Shown in pieces: positions 1 through 14,800 of a stretch of DNA of 64,000 nt (positions are counted from its first letter, which is position 1; each line of letters begins with the position of its first letter). Source of the DNA: Aptenodytes patagonicus. Taxonomy: Eukaryota > Chordata > Aves > Sphenisciformes > Spheniscidae. Position numbers and translations under genes: made by a program. Below the pieces are notes generated by a model. It saw only the letters and a program-made list of their open reading frames with translations, was not told the origin of the DNA and ran no database searches. The stretch covers positions 12,986,501-13,050,500 of the forward strand of contig NC_134963.1 in assembly GCF_965638725.1 (NCBI RefSeq), read 5' to 3'.

Positions 1-129
1 TGTACAAGCAAACATGAATTTTGATACTTCCAAACTCCGAGAGCTTGGCTTGGCAAAGGTTCTAAGTGTTTTAAAGCATCTGTTTCTAAAATCAGATCCT
101 TGCACTGATTCTCCTGTAAACTAATTCAG
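1..129 (+). other. GCN1 intron (3' part)
   Basis: Sequence before the acceptor AATTCAG at 123-129. I see no coding match in it. The exon that precedes it lies outside the window. Confidence 0.6.
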
Positions 130-3100
130 GGACTGATGGAGCTACAAATGGTTCTACCAACCCCAGACAGCGATGAAAAGAATGGACTGAATCTGTTGCG
201 TCGCCTTTGGGTTGTAAAGTTTGATGTGGAAGATGAGATTCAGAAGTTGGCAGAGAGGTAAGAGTTCTTCCTGGCTGATTGGATTGTAAGGGGACCTCTC
301 TTCTGCTCACCTTGTGGAGCTCTGCTGGCAGGGGCTTTGCCTCCCACAGGTGGAGGGCAGCTTTAGGTCCCCCTGATATTGCATATAGCAGTGGCTTCTC
401 TTGCTGAAGGGTGATCAGTCACCTCTTTGTGTGTGCTGCAGGTTGTGGGAGTCCATGGGTCTGGAGCTGCAGCCTGACCTCTGTTCTCTGCTGATCAAAG
501 ATGTCATCTACCATGAGGAGGCAGTGCGACAAGCAGGTGCTGAAGCTCTTTCCAGAGCTGTAGCTCAGTATCGAAACCAAGCAGCAGAGGTCATGAATAA
601 ACTTACAGAGATTTACCAGGAGAAGCTCTATGTAAGTACAAGATCTTGTCCTAAGGGGTTGACAGGCACAAGCTTGTGCTTTATTTTATATTTTTTATTA
701 ATCACTTTTCCTTTTGTCTGTCTTGAGGATGTGCACGAAGCCTACTGTTGCTGTGTTTGAGCTTATCACAGACTTTAATGTCTTGAGCCTCAAGTTATCA
801 GCCAGTAATGGCACCATTGTACAGGTGGAAGATATGCCTCAGGTGATACAGGAAGACTGTGACAGAGCAGGGTCAGTCTAAGTCTTTTTGGGCCTAAGCT
901 AGCTCTCTTCTTGTTTTTTTTACCATGCTCTTCTGCTAGTGGTATCATACCTCTATGCAGTATTATAAAATGGCATTGCAGGTGTGGCTAACAGTATTCT
1001 CTGTGTGTGTGTCCTTGGAAAAGGCATTCTGATGAAATTTTTTCTTCCAGAGGCCACCTCCAGTTTTGGATGCTTTGGGACGAGTGATATCTGAGTCACC
1101 GCCTGACCAGTGGGAAGCAAGGTACAGTCATCTTCAGATTGATCTCATCACTTCCTGTGCATCCAAATGAGATGTTCTAGATTTTTATTTAGAAGTTCAG
1201 GCAGTGGAGAAATAAGGGAACGTTAAAGGAACAAAATATGTGCAGTTGTATCGACTCGCTGGTTTCATGCGTCCTTCTGGTAGAGAATATTTGTGCCCCT
1301 CAAGCAGGCTGGGCAGGCCAAACTGAAATGCTCTCAGTTCCATCAAAATATTGGATGCTATCTTCTCTAGATCCTGCTGATATGAACAGAGTCTTTCCCT
1401 CTTAGACTGTCTGATTTTTGTCTTATCTTACTGTATTCCCACCTCTGTATGCGCAATTGATTGTTTCAAGAGCAGCAGTGCGAGCCTTAATGAACTGGAC
1501 AAATTCCAGTTTGGATAATTACTTTTTGTCTACCTGTATGTCCTATACAGGTTTAATTGGAGATCATCTTGTTCGCTACCTGGCTTAAGCTAATCTGTTC
1601 TTTAGTACTGATGTACCTTGTTGTAAAGCTGCTGTACTTCAGCAGTAGAGGAAGTGATCCTGATGTCTGTCTTTGTTGGCCCAAGTATCTGTAATGCTTA
1701 ATTGGAATAAAAGTCATTATATGGCTGAAGGATTGTCCTTTTAGGAACCTGCAGCATGGGGTTATGTAATGAAATGCACGTAGGTTGGAACTCTGAAGCT
1801 CTTTGGTTTTGTAATGGTTCTCTCTCAATTTCTGTAATGTATTACTGACAGCAAATGTGAACCTCAAGCAAATTCTGTAAAAAGTTAGTAAGCTCACAAG
1901 CTCACCATCTTTACAGGTGTGGCATAGCTTTGGCCCTCAACAAGCTCTCACAGCATCTGGACAGTTCTCAGGTGAAGCCCCTCTTCCAGTTTTTTGTACC
2001 GGATGCCCTGAACGATCGCAGTCCTGAAGTCAGGAAGTGCATGTTAGATGCAGCTCTTTCAACGCTCAACACTCACGGCAAAGTAAGTCTGAACGTTTCT
2101 CTCTCTAGTAGTGGAAAAAGATGGAATGAAAATGTAGATACTGTGTTGGAGCCCATAGTTTGGTTTGGGTTTTTTTTTAATTTTTTGTATTTCTTAGAGG
2201 TTGTTGTTACTTGTAACAGCTGAAAACTTTCATGCAGTAGGAATTTTTGTGTGTTTGGAGTCGTTCTGTTAGTGACTAGTGTTGACTAAGTGCAGTTCTT
2301 CCCTGTCATTGCTATAAAAAAGAAATAGCTCTGAATCAACTGGAGTTAAAATGGTATAAAACTAGAGTAATAAAAGTAAAATCAGACCACAGATCTTTTA
2401 ATCCTGGGAAGGTGAGAATTCCTTTTCAGGCCTCATGCAAAGCAAAACATGAAAGCTTGCTGATCATTGGCTTAATTAAACTGAAAAGAACTGAAGTCAT
2501 TCAGAGAATTGAGGACCATCCTTCTTCTCACTGCTAGCCCTTCCCCAGCAGTGTTAGATGGGGGAGGTGTGCAGGGTGTAAACTGCTCAGCTTCTGATTT
2601 TCTCATATGTGCCAGTCACCTCTTCTGGACAGCCCTCTGCATTCCTGTTAAGCCCAAGACAATTGGAGTATTTTCATATTATTCATTCTTTCCTTCTTAG
2701 AAAAGCCATGTGAAGTTTGTTTTATGTTTCTGTTCTCCCTTTGCAAATGGAGCAAGCAAAAGAGCAGGCACTGATGTTTAGGCTAGCAGTCTTGCCTAGT
2801 AGCTTGCATTGCTTCTGGCAGAACATCACGCTGGCAGGTTTGGGGGATCTAATTTTTAAGAGCTAACTTCTCTCTAGCAGGAAATATTTGTTGCCTGTTG
2901 GGATGGCACAAGGTTTTATGTGATGTGACGCATTAAATGAACTGTAAATACAGTGTGATTGTTCAGTTGTTTGGCTCAGAGAAGAACAAACAAGTCCACT
3001 GAGCATAGCAAATCTCATTGAGTGGACTCTAGTGGCAAGTTCTGTGGTTTTGTTTTTCAGGACAATGTTAACTCTCTCTTGCCAGTGTTTGAAGAATTCC

Positions 3101-6100
3101 TGAAAAATGCTCCTAATGATGCCAGTTATGATGCTGTCAGGCAGAGCGTGGTCATTCTGATGGGTTCACTGGCAAAACACCTGGACAAGAGTGACCCTAA
3201 AGTGAAACCAATTGTTGGCAAACTGATAGCAGCCTTGTCCACACCATCTCAGCAGGTAGGTGCCTTCCTGGAGGAATTCTCAGGTTCCACGCAGAGGCAG
3301 GTTAACATTACGATACTTTTAGGGATGTCAGAGAGATGAAAAATGGCTCTGGTGACAGAAAGCTGTCATTGTGGGTGCAGTCTATGGGGAAGTTACATTG
3401 GTGATGAGTATTTTGTGATCTGATAGCTAGTGGATTGTTTTACAGGTTCAGGAGTCAGTGGCAAGCTGTTTACCTCCTCTGGTGCCTGCAATTAAGGAGG
3501 ATGCAGGAGGAATGATACAGAAGCTAATGCAGCTGCTTTTAGAGTCTGATAAGTACGCTGAGCGCAAAGGTGCAGCTTATGGGCTGGCAGGCCTGGTGAA
3601 AGGCCTTGGCATCCTCTCTCTCAAGCAGCAGGAGATGATGACCACGCTGACCGATGCTATCCAGGACAAGAAGAACTTCCGTCGGCGTGAGGGTAAGGGA
3701 CAAAAGCTTTTCCCTCCCAAATACTTCAAATTTCTCTTGCATCTACTACCACTGTGGTCAGATCAAATGATACCTGAACCCTGTGCTTGGTTTATCTACA
3801 TTTACTTTACTAAAGTTTGCAGAGAAAGAAATGGAGAGTGTCTGTCATGAGGCCAGTGATTGTGTCTAGTGTGCTAAAATTGCTCTCTTTGCATTGCGGT
3901 GGAGGAAGGGTTTCTGGTCCTAGACAACGTGCTTGTGCCCCTCTCTCCCGTTTTCAAAGGCAGGTGTTGCTAGGTGGGCTCCTGCTTCCTGAGCAGGAAG
4001 AGAGCTGTACATATTCCACTCCAGCTGGTCCAGAGGGGCTCTCACAGCCTACTTGTTCCTTTTGCTGCTGGATGTTTCCTGTTCTTATTTCTGCTTACCT
4101 AAGCTAGGACTCGGAGGACTGTTACATGTTTTTAATGCTACTGGGCTTCTTGTCCTTTCCGAGACCAGAAATCCCCACTACAGCACTAGCCACAAGTGCA
4201 AGAAGGCAAGAGACTTTCAGCTGTGAGATTTGAGTGCTTTTGGAGAAAATCTACAGATATTTGGCAAATCGTATCTTCTCTTTCCATCCCCTTTAAATGA
4301 AGTTGTATTTTCCTCTGACTGCCCTTGTTTCTTTAGGGGCTCTGTTTGCCTTCGAGATGCTCTGCAGCATGCTTGGAAAGCTCTTTGAGCCCTATGTGGT
4401 TCATGTGCTACCTCACTTGCTGCTTTGTTTTGGAGATGGGAACCAGTACGTGCGAGAGGTAAGATGCTTTAAATTTCTGAGAACAGAGTGTTAAGAGAAA
4501 ACCGAAATGGAATGGATATGAATACTGTTTGTAACTAGGCAAACTGAGAAGGTGGATCTATCCCTTGAGATACCACTAATACAATCTGATCGTCTTAATA
4601 ACTGAAAGCATCTTATTTCATTGGCCATTAATTGAGAGCTACTTGGCTAGCTGCATCATTGTACTTAGACACTATTTTACGTGAAGGCTTTGTTCCCATT
4701 GAGTCTCTGAGGAAGGAGAAAACATGTGTTGTGACACAGCTTGTAAATATTCTCTTCTCCGTGGAGGCTGCAGATGACTGTGCCAAGGCCGTGATGAGCA
4801 ACTTGAGTACTCATGGAGTGAAGCTGGTTTTGCCATCACTTCTTGCAGCACTAGAAGAGGAATCTTGGAGAACCAAAGCTGGTATGGACCAATATCTGAC
4901 TGACATGGTTGAGAGTAACCCACAATTCCCTTTGCTGTCATTCCCCTTGTTTATTCCTTCATCCCTACAGATGGCCGTGATAGTTCATTGTCTCATAAGG
5001 GATTGTGGAACTTACAGCTTTTGAGATACAAATGAGTTCCCCGACACATTTGAGCAACATTTTTCCCCCAGCAGATTCAAGGGACACTTTTCAGCCCCTA
5101 TCTCTCTAGAAGTACTACAGAAGCTGGAAGTTTCCTCCCCTCTTCTTTTCCCTGGTACAAAAAAAAAAAAAGTTTTTAGTGTCTTTAAGTGGCATAGAGT
5201 GGTTTAATGCATTTCAGCCATTCTGTGTGTTCTCCAGCTGGTAGATTTGAGTTTGAGGTAAATGTGATCATCTTCTCATATCTCTTCTTAATGCTCTGTA
5301 TTTTTTTGTTTTCTTCTTTTTCTTTCTTTTTGTGTACTTCATGCACAGGATCAGTGGAACTGCTGGGGGCTATGGCGTACTGTGCTCCCAAACAGCTCTC
5401 TTCCTGCTTACCCAATATTGTGCCAAAACTTACTGAAGTGCTCACAGATTCTCATGTGAAGGTGCAGAATGCAGGTCAGCAAGCTCTCAGGCAGATTGGG
5501 TCTGTCATCAGGAATCCAGAGATCCTGGGTAAGAACTGTCTGCATCTCTAGTGTCCTGACATGGCCGTGGTTTATAATAGCAAGGTCTGCTATGACAGCA
5601 GCTGTCTGCTTCAAGACTTTTTGCATGCTCCTGTCCATTTTGTCAGCTAATGTTAATAGGGTTTCCTCTGTCCCTGTGCTGCTAGTTGCTTTAGGAGGGT
5701 CTAAAACATCCCCTGAGAGAACACCACCTCACCCTGACATGCGTTTTTGTTTTATGTACAAATAAAGTCTTTTCTCTTCTTTTCAAAAATGTTCAGCAAT
5801 CGCTCCAGTTCTGTTGGATGCTCTCACTGACCCCTCCAGGAAGACCCAGAAGTGTCTGCAGACTCTACTGGATACCAAATTTGTCCATTTCATTGATGCG
5901 CCATCCTTAGCACTGATCATGCCAATTGTTCAGAGAGCTTTTCAAGATCGTTCCACAGACACCAGGAAAATGGCTGCCCAGATCATTGGGAACATGTACT
6001 CCCTGACTGATCAGAAGGTACAGTGCTGAAAAAGCTCTCTAACTGTGTGCTGTATTTACTGTGTAGGCGGTAACAGAGCAAGCACTAGAATTTATTTGGT

Positions 6101-8835
6101 TTTGGGATTTTGCTGTTAAGGTAGACAATATTAGAATCCACACAGCTTCTTTAATTAAATGTATGTAAATGAACAGATAATGGCTATAAAGACAGTGAAA
6201 ATTCTCAGGTGCTTAAGACTGTCAGCTTTGTACTTTGGACATCTAGTTATTGCCAGATTTATCCCTGCAAAAAGGTCTTGTAATTTTTACCATATGTCAT
6301 GGTATATGGACACCATGTAAGAAATGCCTTAAACAAACAAGCAAAACCAGTACCAGTGAAACACAGATCAGCTGCTTATAAATGGATCCAGGGTTTGTTT
6401 GAAAAGTATTTGTAGAACCTCACTGTAGGCTAAAGATCTGTGTTTAATTTTTGTGCTGATAATCTCTACCTTTAAACCTTGTGTAAATGTTAGCAGTGTT
6501 GGATTTTCCTTAAATACTAAGTGCTGGGTTGTGAGTGAGCATCAAAAAGGCTTTGAGTGATCTGCACGGAACTAGTGTTGTTTCTTGGACTTGCAGAACA
6601 ATTCATTGTGCTTATTTGGAGGACTGTGAAAGCAACTGATTAAACTCTCAGGATGTTAAGGATGATTGCTAATAATAAGGGGCTGAATGCCCTTTACATG
6701 AAGGTGACTTATGTTTCTTTCTCATTTTGAATCTAGTTCTTACTCTTCGGGCTCTTTGTTTCAGGATCTGGCTCCTTACCTGCCCAGTGTGACTCCTGGA
6801 CTGAAGGCATCTCTGTTGGATCCTGTACCTGAAGTAAGTCTTCTGTGCAAATACAGTTTGTCTTTCAGTGTGTTAGGTTAGACTTTGTCCTAATCTTCTG
6901 TAGATCTGTAATCAGTCTGACACATCTGTCTTAGTAACTTTGACTGGATATTTTGCAAATCTCTGTTCCTCTTGTCTGTTAGGTGCGTACAGTGTCTGCA
7001 AAGGCACTGGGAGCCATGGTGAAGGGTATGGGAGAATCATGCTTTGAGGATTTGTTGCCGTGGCTGATGGAGACATTGACATACGAGCAGAGCTCAGTGG
7101 ATCGATCTGGTGCTGCTCAAGGTGGGGACAACTGTGTCTGAATACTGAGTTCAGACTTTCTCCTATTAAATCAGATTAGCTTGTTCTTTCTTGTGTTCAT
7201 CAGCTCTGTTCCCTGCTTTTTTTCCCAGGTCTGGCTGAAGTTATGGCTGGTTTGGGGGTAGAAAAGCTGGAGAAACTTATGCCAGAGATTGTAGCTACTG
7301 CCAGTAAAGTGGATATTGCTCCACATGTACGAGATGGTTATATCATGATGTTCAACTACCTGCCAATAACCTTTGGAGACAAGTTCACTCCCTATGTTGG
7401 TCCCATCATTCCTTGTATCCTTAAGGTATGTAGCAGAGGCCTGAAGACTTTTATTTATTGGAGAATAAAAAGAAGCCTCCAGAGTAGTTTAAGCATCATT
7501 TCCAGTAACTGAGACATGCAGAGACTTGTCCAGCATTGCTGGACTATATAAAATATAAAAGAATTGAAATTATAAATTATTTCTTCTCCCAAGTTATTTG
7601 CTTACTGTCTTTTGTTTGTACTCACGAGTAATTTCTTGAAATCACCTTTGTGCGTTCACAACTCTATATTCACGGCTGAGAGAGAAAACACTGTTTTGTT
7701 TTCCTCCTGTTGATCTTGTATATTGTGCTGAAAAAAACCCCAGTTTTCACAGACACTTTTCTGTCCCTGTTCAGGCACTGGCAGATGAGAATGAGTTTGT
7801 GCGGGACACTGCCCTGCGCGCTGGCCAGAGAATCATAAGTATGTATGCTGAGACTGCCATTGCACTTCTCCTGCCACAGCTTGAGGATGGCCTCTTTGAT
7901 GACTTGTGGAGGATAAGGTAAGGGATAACCATCTTATTCACAGACATTTCTTTTCCATGGTTGAAAAACTGGTGTGATTTAGACTCTTATGTTGCTGCTC
8001 AAGCAAATGCAGAGGCCTCCTGGGAAGTAAAAGCAACTGTCTCTTTTTGCTTGTTGATTTGAATATGATGCCTTATAGCACCGAGTCTGAGAAGCCCTGC
8101 CAGCCGCGGATCAGGTTTCCTGGTACCTGCAAAGCATTCCTACTAGATTATTAATTCTGGTAGTGACTCTGAAAAGCACTTCCAAGGCAGTTGATGTGGC
8201 AATATTTAGCCCTCAAATATTGGTTTTCATTTTTCAAAATGCTGAGTAAGTTCTTGTTCTCCTGTGTATGGAAATGTGCAGTGGAGTGCTCACAGCTAAT
8301 AGCAATTGCTCAAAAATTAGTTGTACTAAAAGGCTTGTGTCAGCCGAGTGCCGATGAGTGCACTTATCCCAGGTAAATGTCTTTTGGGTTGAAACAGATA
8401 CTGGCAATGTCTTGTTCCTTTCTAGAGCCCAGGCTATTCCCTGATTCATTGCTTTGATACGGGAAGTCTCTCAGCCCCTTCCAGTTTGGAATTAATTCCT
8501 TCCCTTTCTCTTTAGCATGCTTTTTCTCAGTCATGTAGGCAGACTGATCTTACATATCAGCCCACGCAGCGTTTCAGTGCTGACCTAGCTCTTTACCTTG
8601 CAATTTGCTCACATCTGTATTTGACATACTGTCATATTTGGACAGGTACCACCTGCATACCCTGTTTGTAACACTTGACTTGCTTCTGTTGCCAGGTTTA
8701 GCTCAGTTCAGCTCCTTGGAGATCTTCTATTCCATATCTCGGGAGTCACTGGAAAAATGACCACAGAAACTGCCTCAGAGGATGACAACTTTGGAACAGC
8801 CCAGTCAAACAAGGTAAAGCTGTTCTTGTCTGTTG

Positions 8836-8866
<31 letters not shown>

Positions 8867-11800
8867 GTTTAAATCAGCATGGAAAGCCTGCTAGAAACAC
8901 GTATTGAATAATCACGTATTTTCTCCTTTTTATAAGTTTCAGGACTGGATAATACAATTTTGTTTCTGTTTCTTTTCAGGCTATTATTAATGCTCTTGGT
9001 GTGGAGAGGAGGAACAGGGTGCTGGCAGGGCTGTACATGGGCCGCTCTGACACCCAGCTGGTAGTGCGTCAAGCCTCCTTACATGTCTGGAAGATTGTAG
9101 TCTCAAACACTCCTCGCACGCTGCGTGAAATTTTGCCAACCCTCTTTGGGCTTCTGCTGAAATTCTTGGCCAGTACTTGCGCAGATAAGCGAACGGTGAG
9201 AAATTGAATAATGCCTTCCTGTTACTGCAGGTGACCATATAAACTAATTCCTGAAGAACACAGGATAATTCTTTTCTATAAGTCACTCCAAAGCTGTCAT
9301 TAATTTAACTCTTCTGGGCATGAGTATGTCCGAGTTCTCTCTTTGCTGAAGGCAACTGTGATGACAGGAAAACTAGTTTTCTATGGTTACTTATAATAGT
9401 AGTGTTTCCATTCCTACTACTCTGTCTATACTGTGAACAGTAGCTTGTGGTCAAAAGTTAACATCTGCTCACAGTTCACCTTCTTAAGTTTTATAAAATG
9501 GGAAAATAGTTAATGAATAAATTTTTGGGGACAGGTTGCAGCACGGACATTAGGAGACCTTGTCCGAAAGTTAGGAGAGAAGATCCTTCCTGAAATCATT
9601 CCTATTCTGGAAGACGGACTGAGGTCAGACAAGAGTGACGAGAGGCAAGGAGTCTGCATTGGGTTGAGTGAGATAATGAAATCTACCAGCAGGGATGCGG
9701 TAAGTTATGTGTGGAAGGTGAAATCCCCAGTTCCCTAGATATTTATGTTACGATGCAGGTATTGCAGTTGAGACAGAACAATACAGCTAGTGCTGGACTT
9801 GTTTTATGGACTGAATTCAGGGCTTACAACTAACATGAGTTGCTGTTCAGGCAAATGTATGCATTTGTATCTGTTGGTAAATTTAAAACATTGCACAGTT
9901 CTGACTTTTATGAGATATAATAATAGAAATCATCCACTAGGTAGCCTTAGAGCACTGCAAATATTTGTGTTGATTAATCCTGGTTTTCTTCCAACATATT
10001 TCAAGCAAACAGCAATTTAGTTCCAGTTGTGCAAATTCTGCGTTCTTAGCTACTTTACTGAGATGCATGTGTCTGTTATGCTTTAGATATTCTGTAATTT
10101 CATCTCTACATCTTTAGGTACTGCTTTTCTCTGAGTCCCTAGTTCCTACAGTGAGAAAAGCGCTGTGTGACCCTCTGGAAGAAGTCCGAGAGGCTGCAGC
10201 CAAAACATTTGAACAGTTGCACTCAACAATTGGGCATCAAGCTCTTGAAGATATCCTGCCATTTTTGCTGAAGCAGCTGGTAAGCATTGCTCAACATTAG
10301 TCAACAACTTGATTAATGATGTTGTGGGACAGGTTTTGAATAATTAGCTTAAAGGAGAAGCAGGATTGTAGTGGCAGACCTTCCAGGGAATGGCAGCTCT
10401 ATTTTGTCTCCTCCACGGAGTCATCCTAGCCATCGGTAGGGAAGGTCTTGTGGCTAAAGCACAGGCCTAAGAATTGCTATATCTGGCTCTGCTAGGGACT
10501 TGCCATCGTCATCTGCTTAGGTTGTTTGGCCACCATTCCTGATACGGAAAATCTTTCTGATGTGACAGAAGAGCTTGGTTTGGGTTTTTGCTATGTAATA
10601 TGAGAGCATTTTTGGATAGAAGGACTTGTGTGTTGGTTTTATGATCACATGGTAAATTGTCATTTGAAATAGGGTTTAGCTTGGTGTGTCACAAATCATC
10701 TCTCAGGTTTGTAACTTTCTCTTTCCCTGTAGGATAATGAAGAGACCTCTGACTTCGCTGTGGATGGTCTTAAACAAGTTATGGCTGTCAAGAGCCGTGT
10801 GGTGCTGCCTTATTTGGTGCCAAAGGTACAACAGGAAACAAATTTTAAACTTCAGAACTGTGCTTTTTCCTCTGCTTGCTGCCAGTTTTCTTTGGACTGA
10901 TATGCCAAAAGGAAGAGCCTAGTTTGAAATTTTCTTCTGATTTTATGCTCAACACATTGTCATTTGGGTTGTGATGCATTTATACTTAGAAATTTTTCAT
11001 GTTGTAGATGAGATTCCTTCTGAAAAAACTTTATGCTTGTCTCATTTTTTTGTTTGTTGTTTTTTTTTAGCTGACTACTCCCCCTGTGAACACCCGTGTG
11101 CTAGCCTTCCTCTCATCAGTGGCAGGGGACGCTCTGACACGACACTTGAGCGTCATCCTGCCTGCTATGATGTCTGCGCTGAAAGAGAAGCTGGGGACCA
11201 GTGAAGAGCAATTGGCAAGTAGCATGGCTCAGCTCTTTGTTATGACAGGTTGCCTGAAGGTAGAGCTTCGGGTTTACTTCCCAGCACAGAATCTGTGTTC
11301 TCTATGTTCACAGATTGCATGTTTTAATTCAGTCCATTAGCTTCTTCAGGATGAGTCTTTTTGTCTGGTGGCATATTGTGAGTCGAAAAACGTATGCTTT
11401 CCAAATCTATTTGTATCTATATAAAAGTCTCTTTGGCCTGCAACAAGATACAATTCTCAGTTTACTTATTCTTGGAGAACTGCCAGAGTGTCTAGTTAAC
11501 TTTGTATTTATTCTTGGTATAGAAGACAGAGAGATTAAAGGGCTGAAGGGAGGAAATCTCCTATTTTGCATGCAGCATTCCTTCTGTACTGCTTCCCGAA
11601 ACATCTGGTATTTGGACTCCAGAGAACATCCTGGAGTTGTGATTGCGAATAGACATGTAGACAAGTTAGTGAATTAGGAATGTGAGTGTCAGAGTCCTGT
11701 TGTCTGTGTGCTGTAGGTGCCCATTAGCTCAGCTTCTAACCCCAAGTCTGCCTGGAGATCTCTAATGTACCCACAGACGTGCTTGTAATTAGTATTACGA

Positions 11801-14800
11801 TGCACAGCATTCAACTACCTAAATAAAAAAAAAATGTTATGTGACAAGACCTACGGTCTCTGAGGGGGTGAGTAAGATGGGGAGACCAAGCTACTCTAAT
11901 TTTTGTAAATTAGCCCTTCTACGGCTGGAGAGCAACCTGTGCAGCAGTCAGTTCAGCAGAGTTTGGTCACTTGTTAAATTTTGAGAGCTGGTTATATACC
12001 TATCTCTGCTCCAGGACTGAATTGAGCCTTTAATGGTGATGTGACCAGCTATTTAATGAGAAACGAATAGCAAGTGGGATATGTTGTAGTATTTCTCTAA
12101 GACATAATGCTGTGGATAACATGGGGAAGCCTGGGGCTAAATCTGGCTTTGTTCTATTTGAGTATTAACATAAAGTTAATCTGGACTCTTTAGGAGATGG
12201 CAAACTGCCAGTCTGTAATCCTGTCTGTGGAAGATGACGCTGGACAAAGAATTATAACTGAAGATTTACTAGAAGCTACCCGCAGCCCTGAGCTGGGGAT
12301 GAGGCAGGCAGCAGCTGTCATTCTGAATATCTACTGCTCCAAGACAAAAGCAGACTATACTGGTCATCTCAAGAGCTTGGTTTCAGGCTTGATACGTCTA
12401 TTTAATGATACCAACCCTGTAGTTCTGAATGAAAGCTGGGATGCGCTTAATTCCATCACCAAGGTGAGAGGCAGCTTAAAAAGGTTGCAGTGGTATGCCT
12501 GGCAAGGAGAAAATGGGGATAGCTGGTAAAATACTGCCTAAATTGAACCTTCTGTTTTGATTGTAAACTACATTTACATTTGCAAATGCTGCAAAGATTT
12601 GAGAGTTGTAAGATGAGCTTTGACTTCAGCTTTGTGAGCGAGGAGGCGGGAAACGGGTCTTCTCTTGACGCACCTGAGAAGAATTCACAAAGAATAGCTG
12701 GTTGCCATGTTGCCTCATCTTTGTCTTACCCCTCCCTCCTGCAGAAATTAGATGCTGGGAACCAGCTTGCTCTCATTGAGGACCTGCACAAGGATATCCG
12801 GATTGTAGGGAATGAGGCCAAAGGCGAGCATGTGCCGGGATTCTGTATTCCTAAGAAGGTAAAGGATCAGAATGAGTGTGGATTCATCACAGCCACAATA
12901 CCCCACCTTTTGGGGGAACTGATTGATATGACTTTACAGCTATTAAAACCAGTGACTATTGGGACATTCCAAACCTGTATCTTGGAGAGACTTTTTGTAG
13001 GTTACTGCTGCTCTTGAGTTACCCTACAGAAGACTCCTCTTGTAGCAAGGTCTTTGACAATTCTGTTATGCATGTAAGTCATGGTCGCTGGCTGCTTTTT
13101 GTGGGGGAGTAAAGCTGGACTTCTGTGCCAAATTTCTCTGGTTTAAAAATTCCCTGAGCCGCCACCACTTTTCTCATAGCAACTGGCTTAGTAAGGCGTA
13201 GATGCATGAAATCAAACCAAATAAAAGTAGCTCTGTAAATGTGGAAGCAGGCAGCTGAAGGTCAACAGGAAATTGAGAGAAACTCTTCAAGTTTGTGCAT
13301 CTGGTGTATAATGAGCAAAAATAAGATACATATTTTTTTGCATCTTAGCTTCTAAGCTTTCTTATCTGATTTTCATGACAGGGAGTGACTTCCATACTCC
13401 TGGTGCTGCGGGAAGGTGTTTTAACTGGTAATCCAGAGCAGAAGGAGGAGGCAGCAAAGGCCTTAGGGCTGGTTATTAAGCTGACTTCTGCTGAAGCTCT
13501 TAAACCATCTGTGGTGAGCATTACTGGGCCACTTATTCGGATCTTGGGAGATCGATTCAGCTGGAATGTCAAGGTGGCTCTGCTTGAAACATTAAGCCTT
13601 CTTTTAGCTAAGGTAAGATTCACAGTAATTGACTGTGGTTTGTGAACATTTTCCATGGTAACCTTCAGAAATACCTGTTGCTGTTCATGTAAATACAGTT
13701 AGGATGTCTGCTCGTGTGGATTTGATATTTAGGAATGGCACTGTAACTGGATGGTATTCTTCCAGCAGCTTCTGGCCTACCAAAAAAGCCCCCAATGCTT
13801 GAATCACTGGCCTTCTTAGAAATATTGGTAAATGCTGATCCCACTTTCAAGTGTTTAAAAACTATCGTGTAATTAACCTCTCCTGTGTCCACCATTTTTG
13901 TGAATTGTTAAGTGCAAAGATGATCATATTTGAACTGAGCTGAGCTTTTATTTAGTGCTCTCTATACAGAAGGCTGTTCATGATAGTGTAAAATTTTTCA
14001 GTAACGTTACCCTTGTATTTCAGTATGCGGAAAATAAGATTAGGTTTGAAAAGGTTAAGTTTTGTGGTAAAGTATTGTTTCATGTTTTTCCTATTTTAGT
14101 AGTGTGTTAGATCTGAATAAGAGCTATTTGTGATAACTAACTGCTATAGAAGAGGTCATGCTGTTTTCGGGCTTTGATTTCCAGCCACTGTTTCAGACTT
14201 GACTGCGCCACTTTCCCTTCTTCCATCTCTGGTATAGGTTGAGATTGCCCTGAAACCGTTTTTGCCCCAGTTGCAAACAACCTTCACCAAAGCTCTACAA
14301 GACTCAAACCGTGCTGTTCGCCTTAAAGCTGCTGATGCTCTCGGGAAACTCATTGTCATCCATGTAAAAGTGGATCCTCTCTTTACGGAGCTACTGAATG
14401 GAATTCGTTCCAGTGATGACTCTGCCATCAGGTAAGCCGTAGGTGGTATCTCAGCCCTTCCTGCTTATTACGGATGAAAGAAAAGGGCTAGGATGAACAA
14501 ACAAAACTATTACAGCTATTTGTGTAGAATTTTTTTTTTTCTCCCCTTAATTCTGAGAGTAAGATTTACATTAGTGAAAGCAGTTGACTGTTAATCAAGG
14601 GTTCTAAAACAAAGAATGTGGATGATAGCTTCCTGGGTCAGAAGCTAAGCTGTGACAGTCTATCAGGGGAAGCACTGCTTGGTATCTGCCCAGTTCCCTC
14701 TCCCACACACCCCGCCAGCAACCCACTGCAGCCCACTCTCAGATACAAGACTGTAGCAATTATTGGTCTGACCTGAAGTCATGCAGCTGTTCTTGTATCC

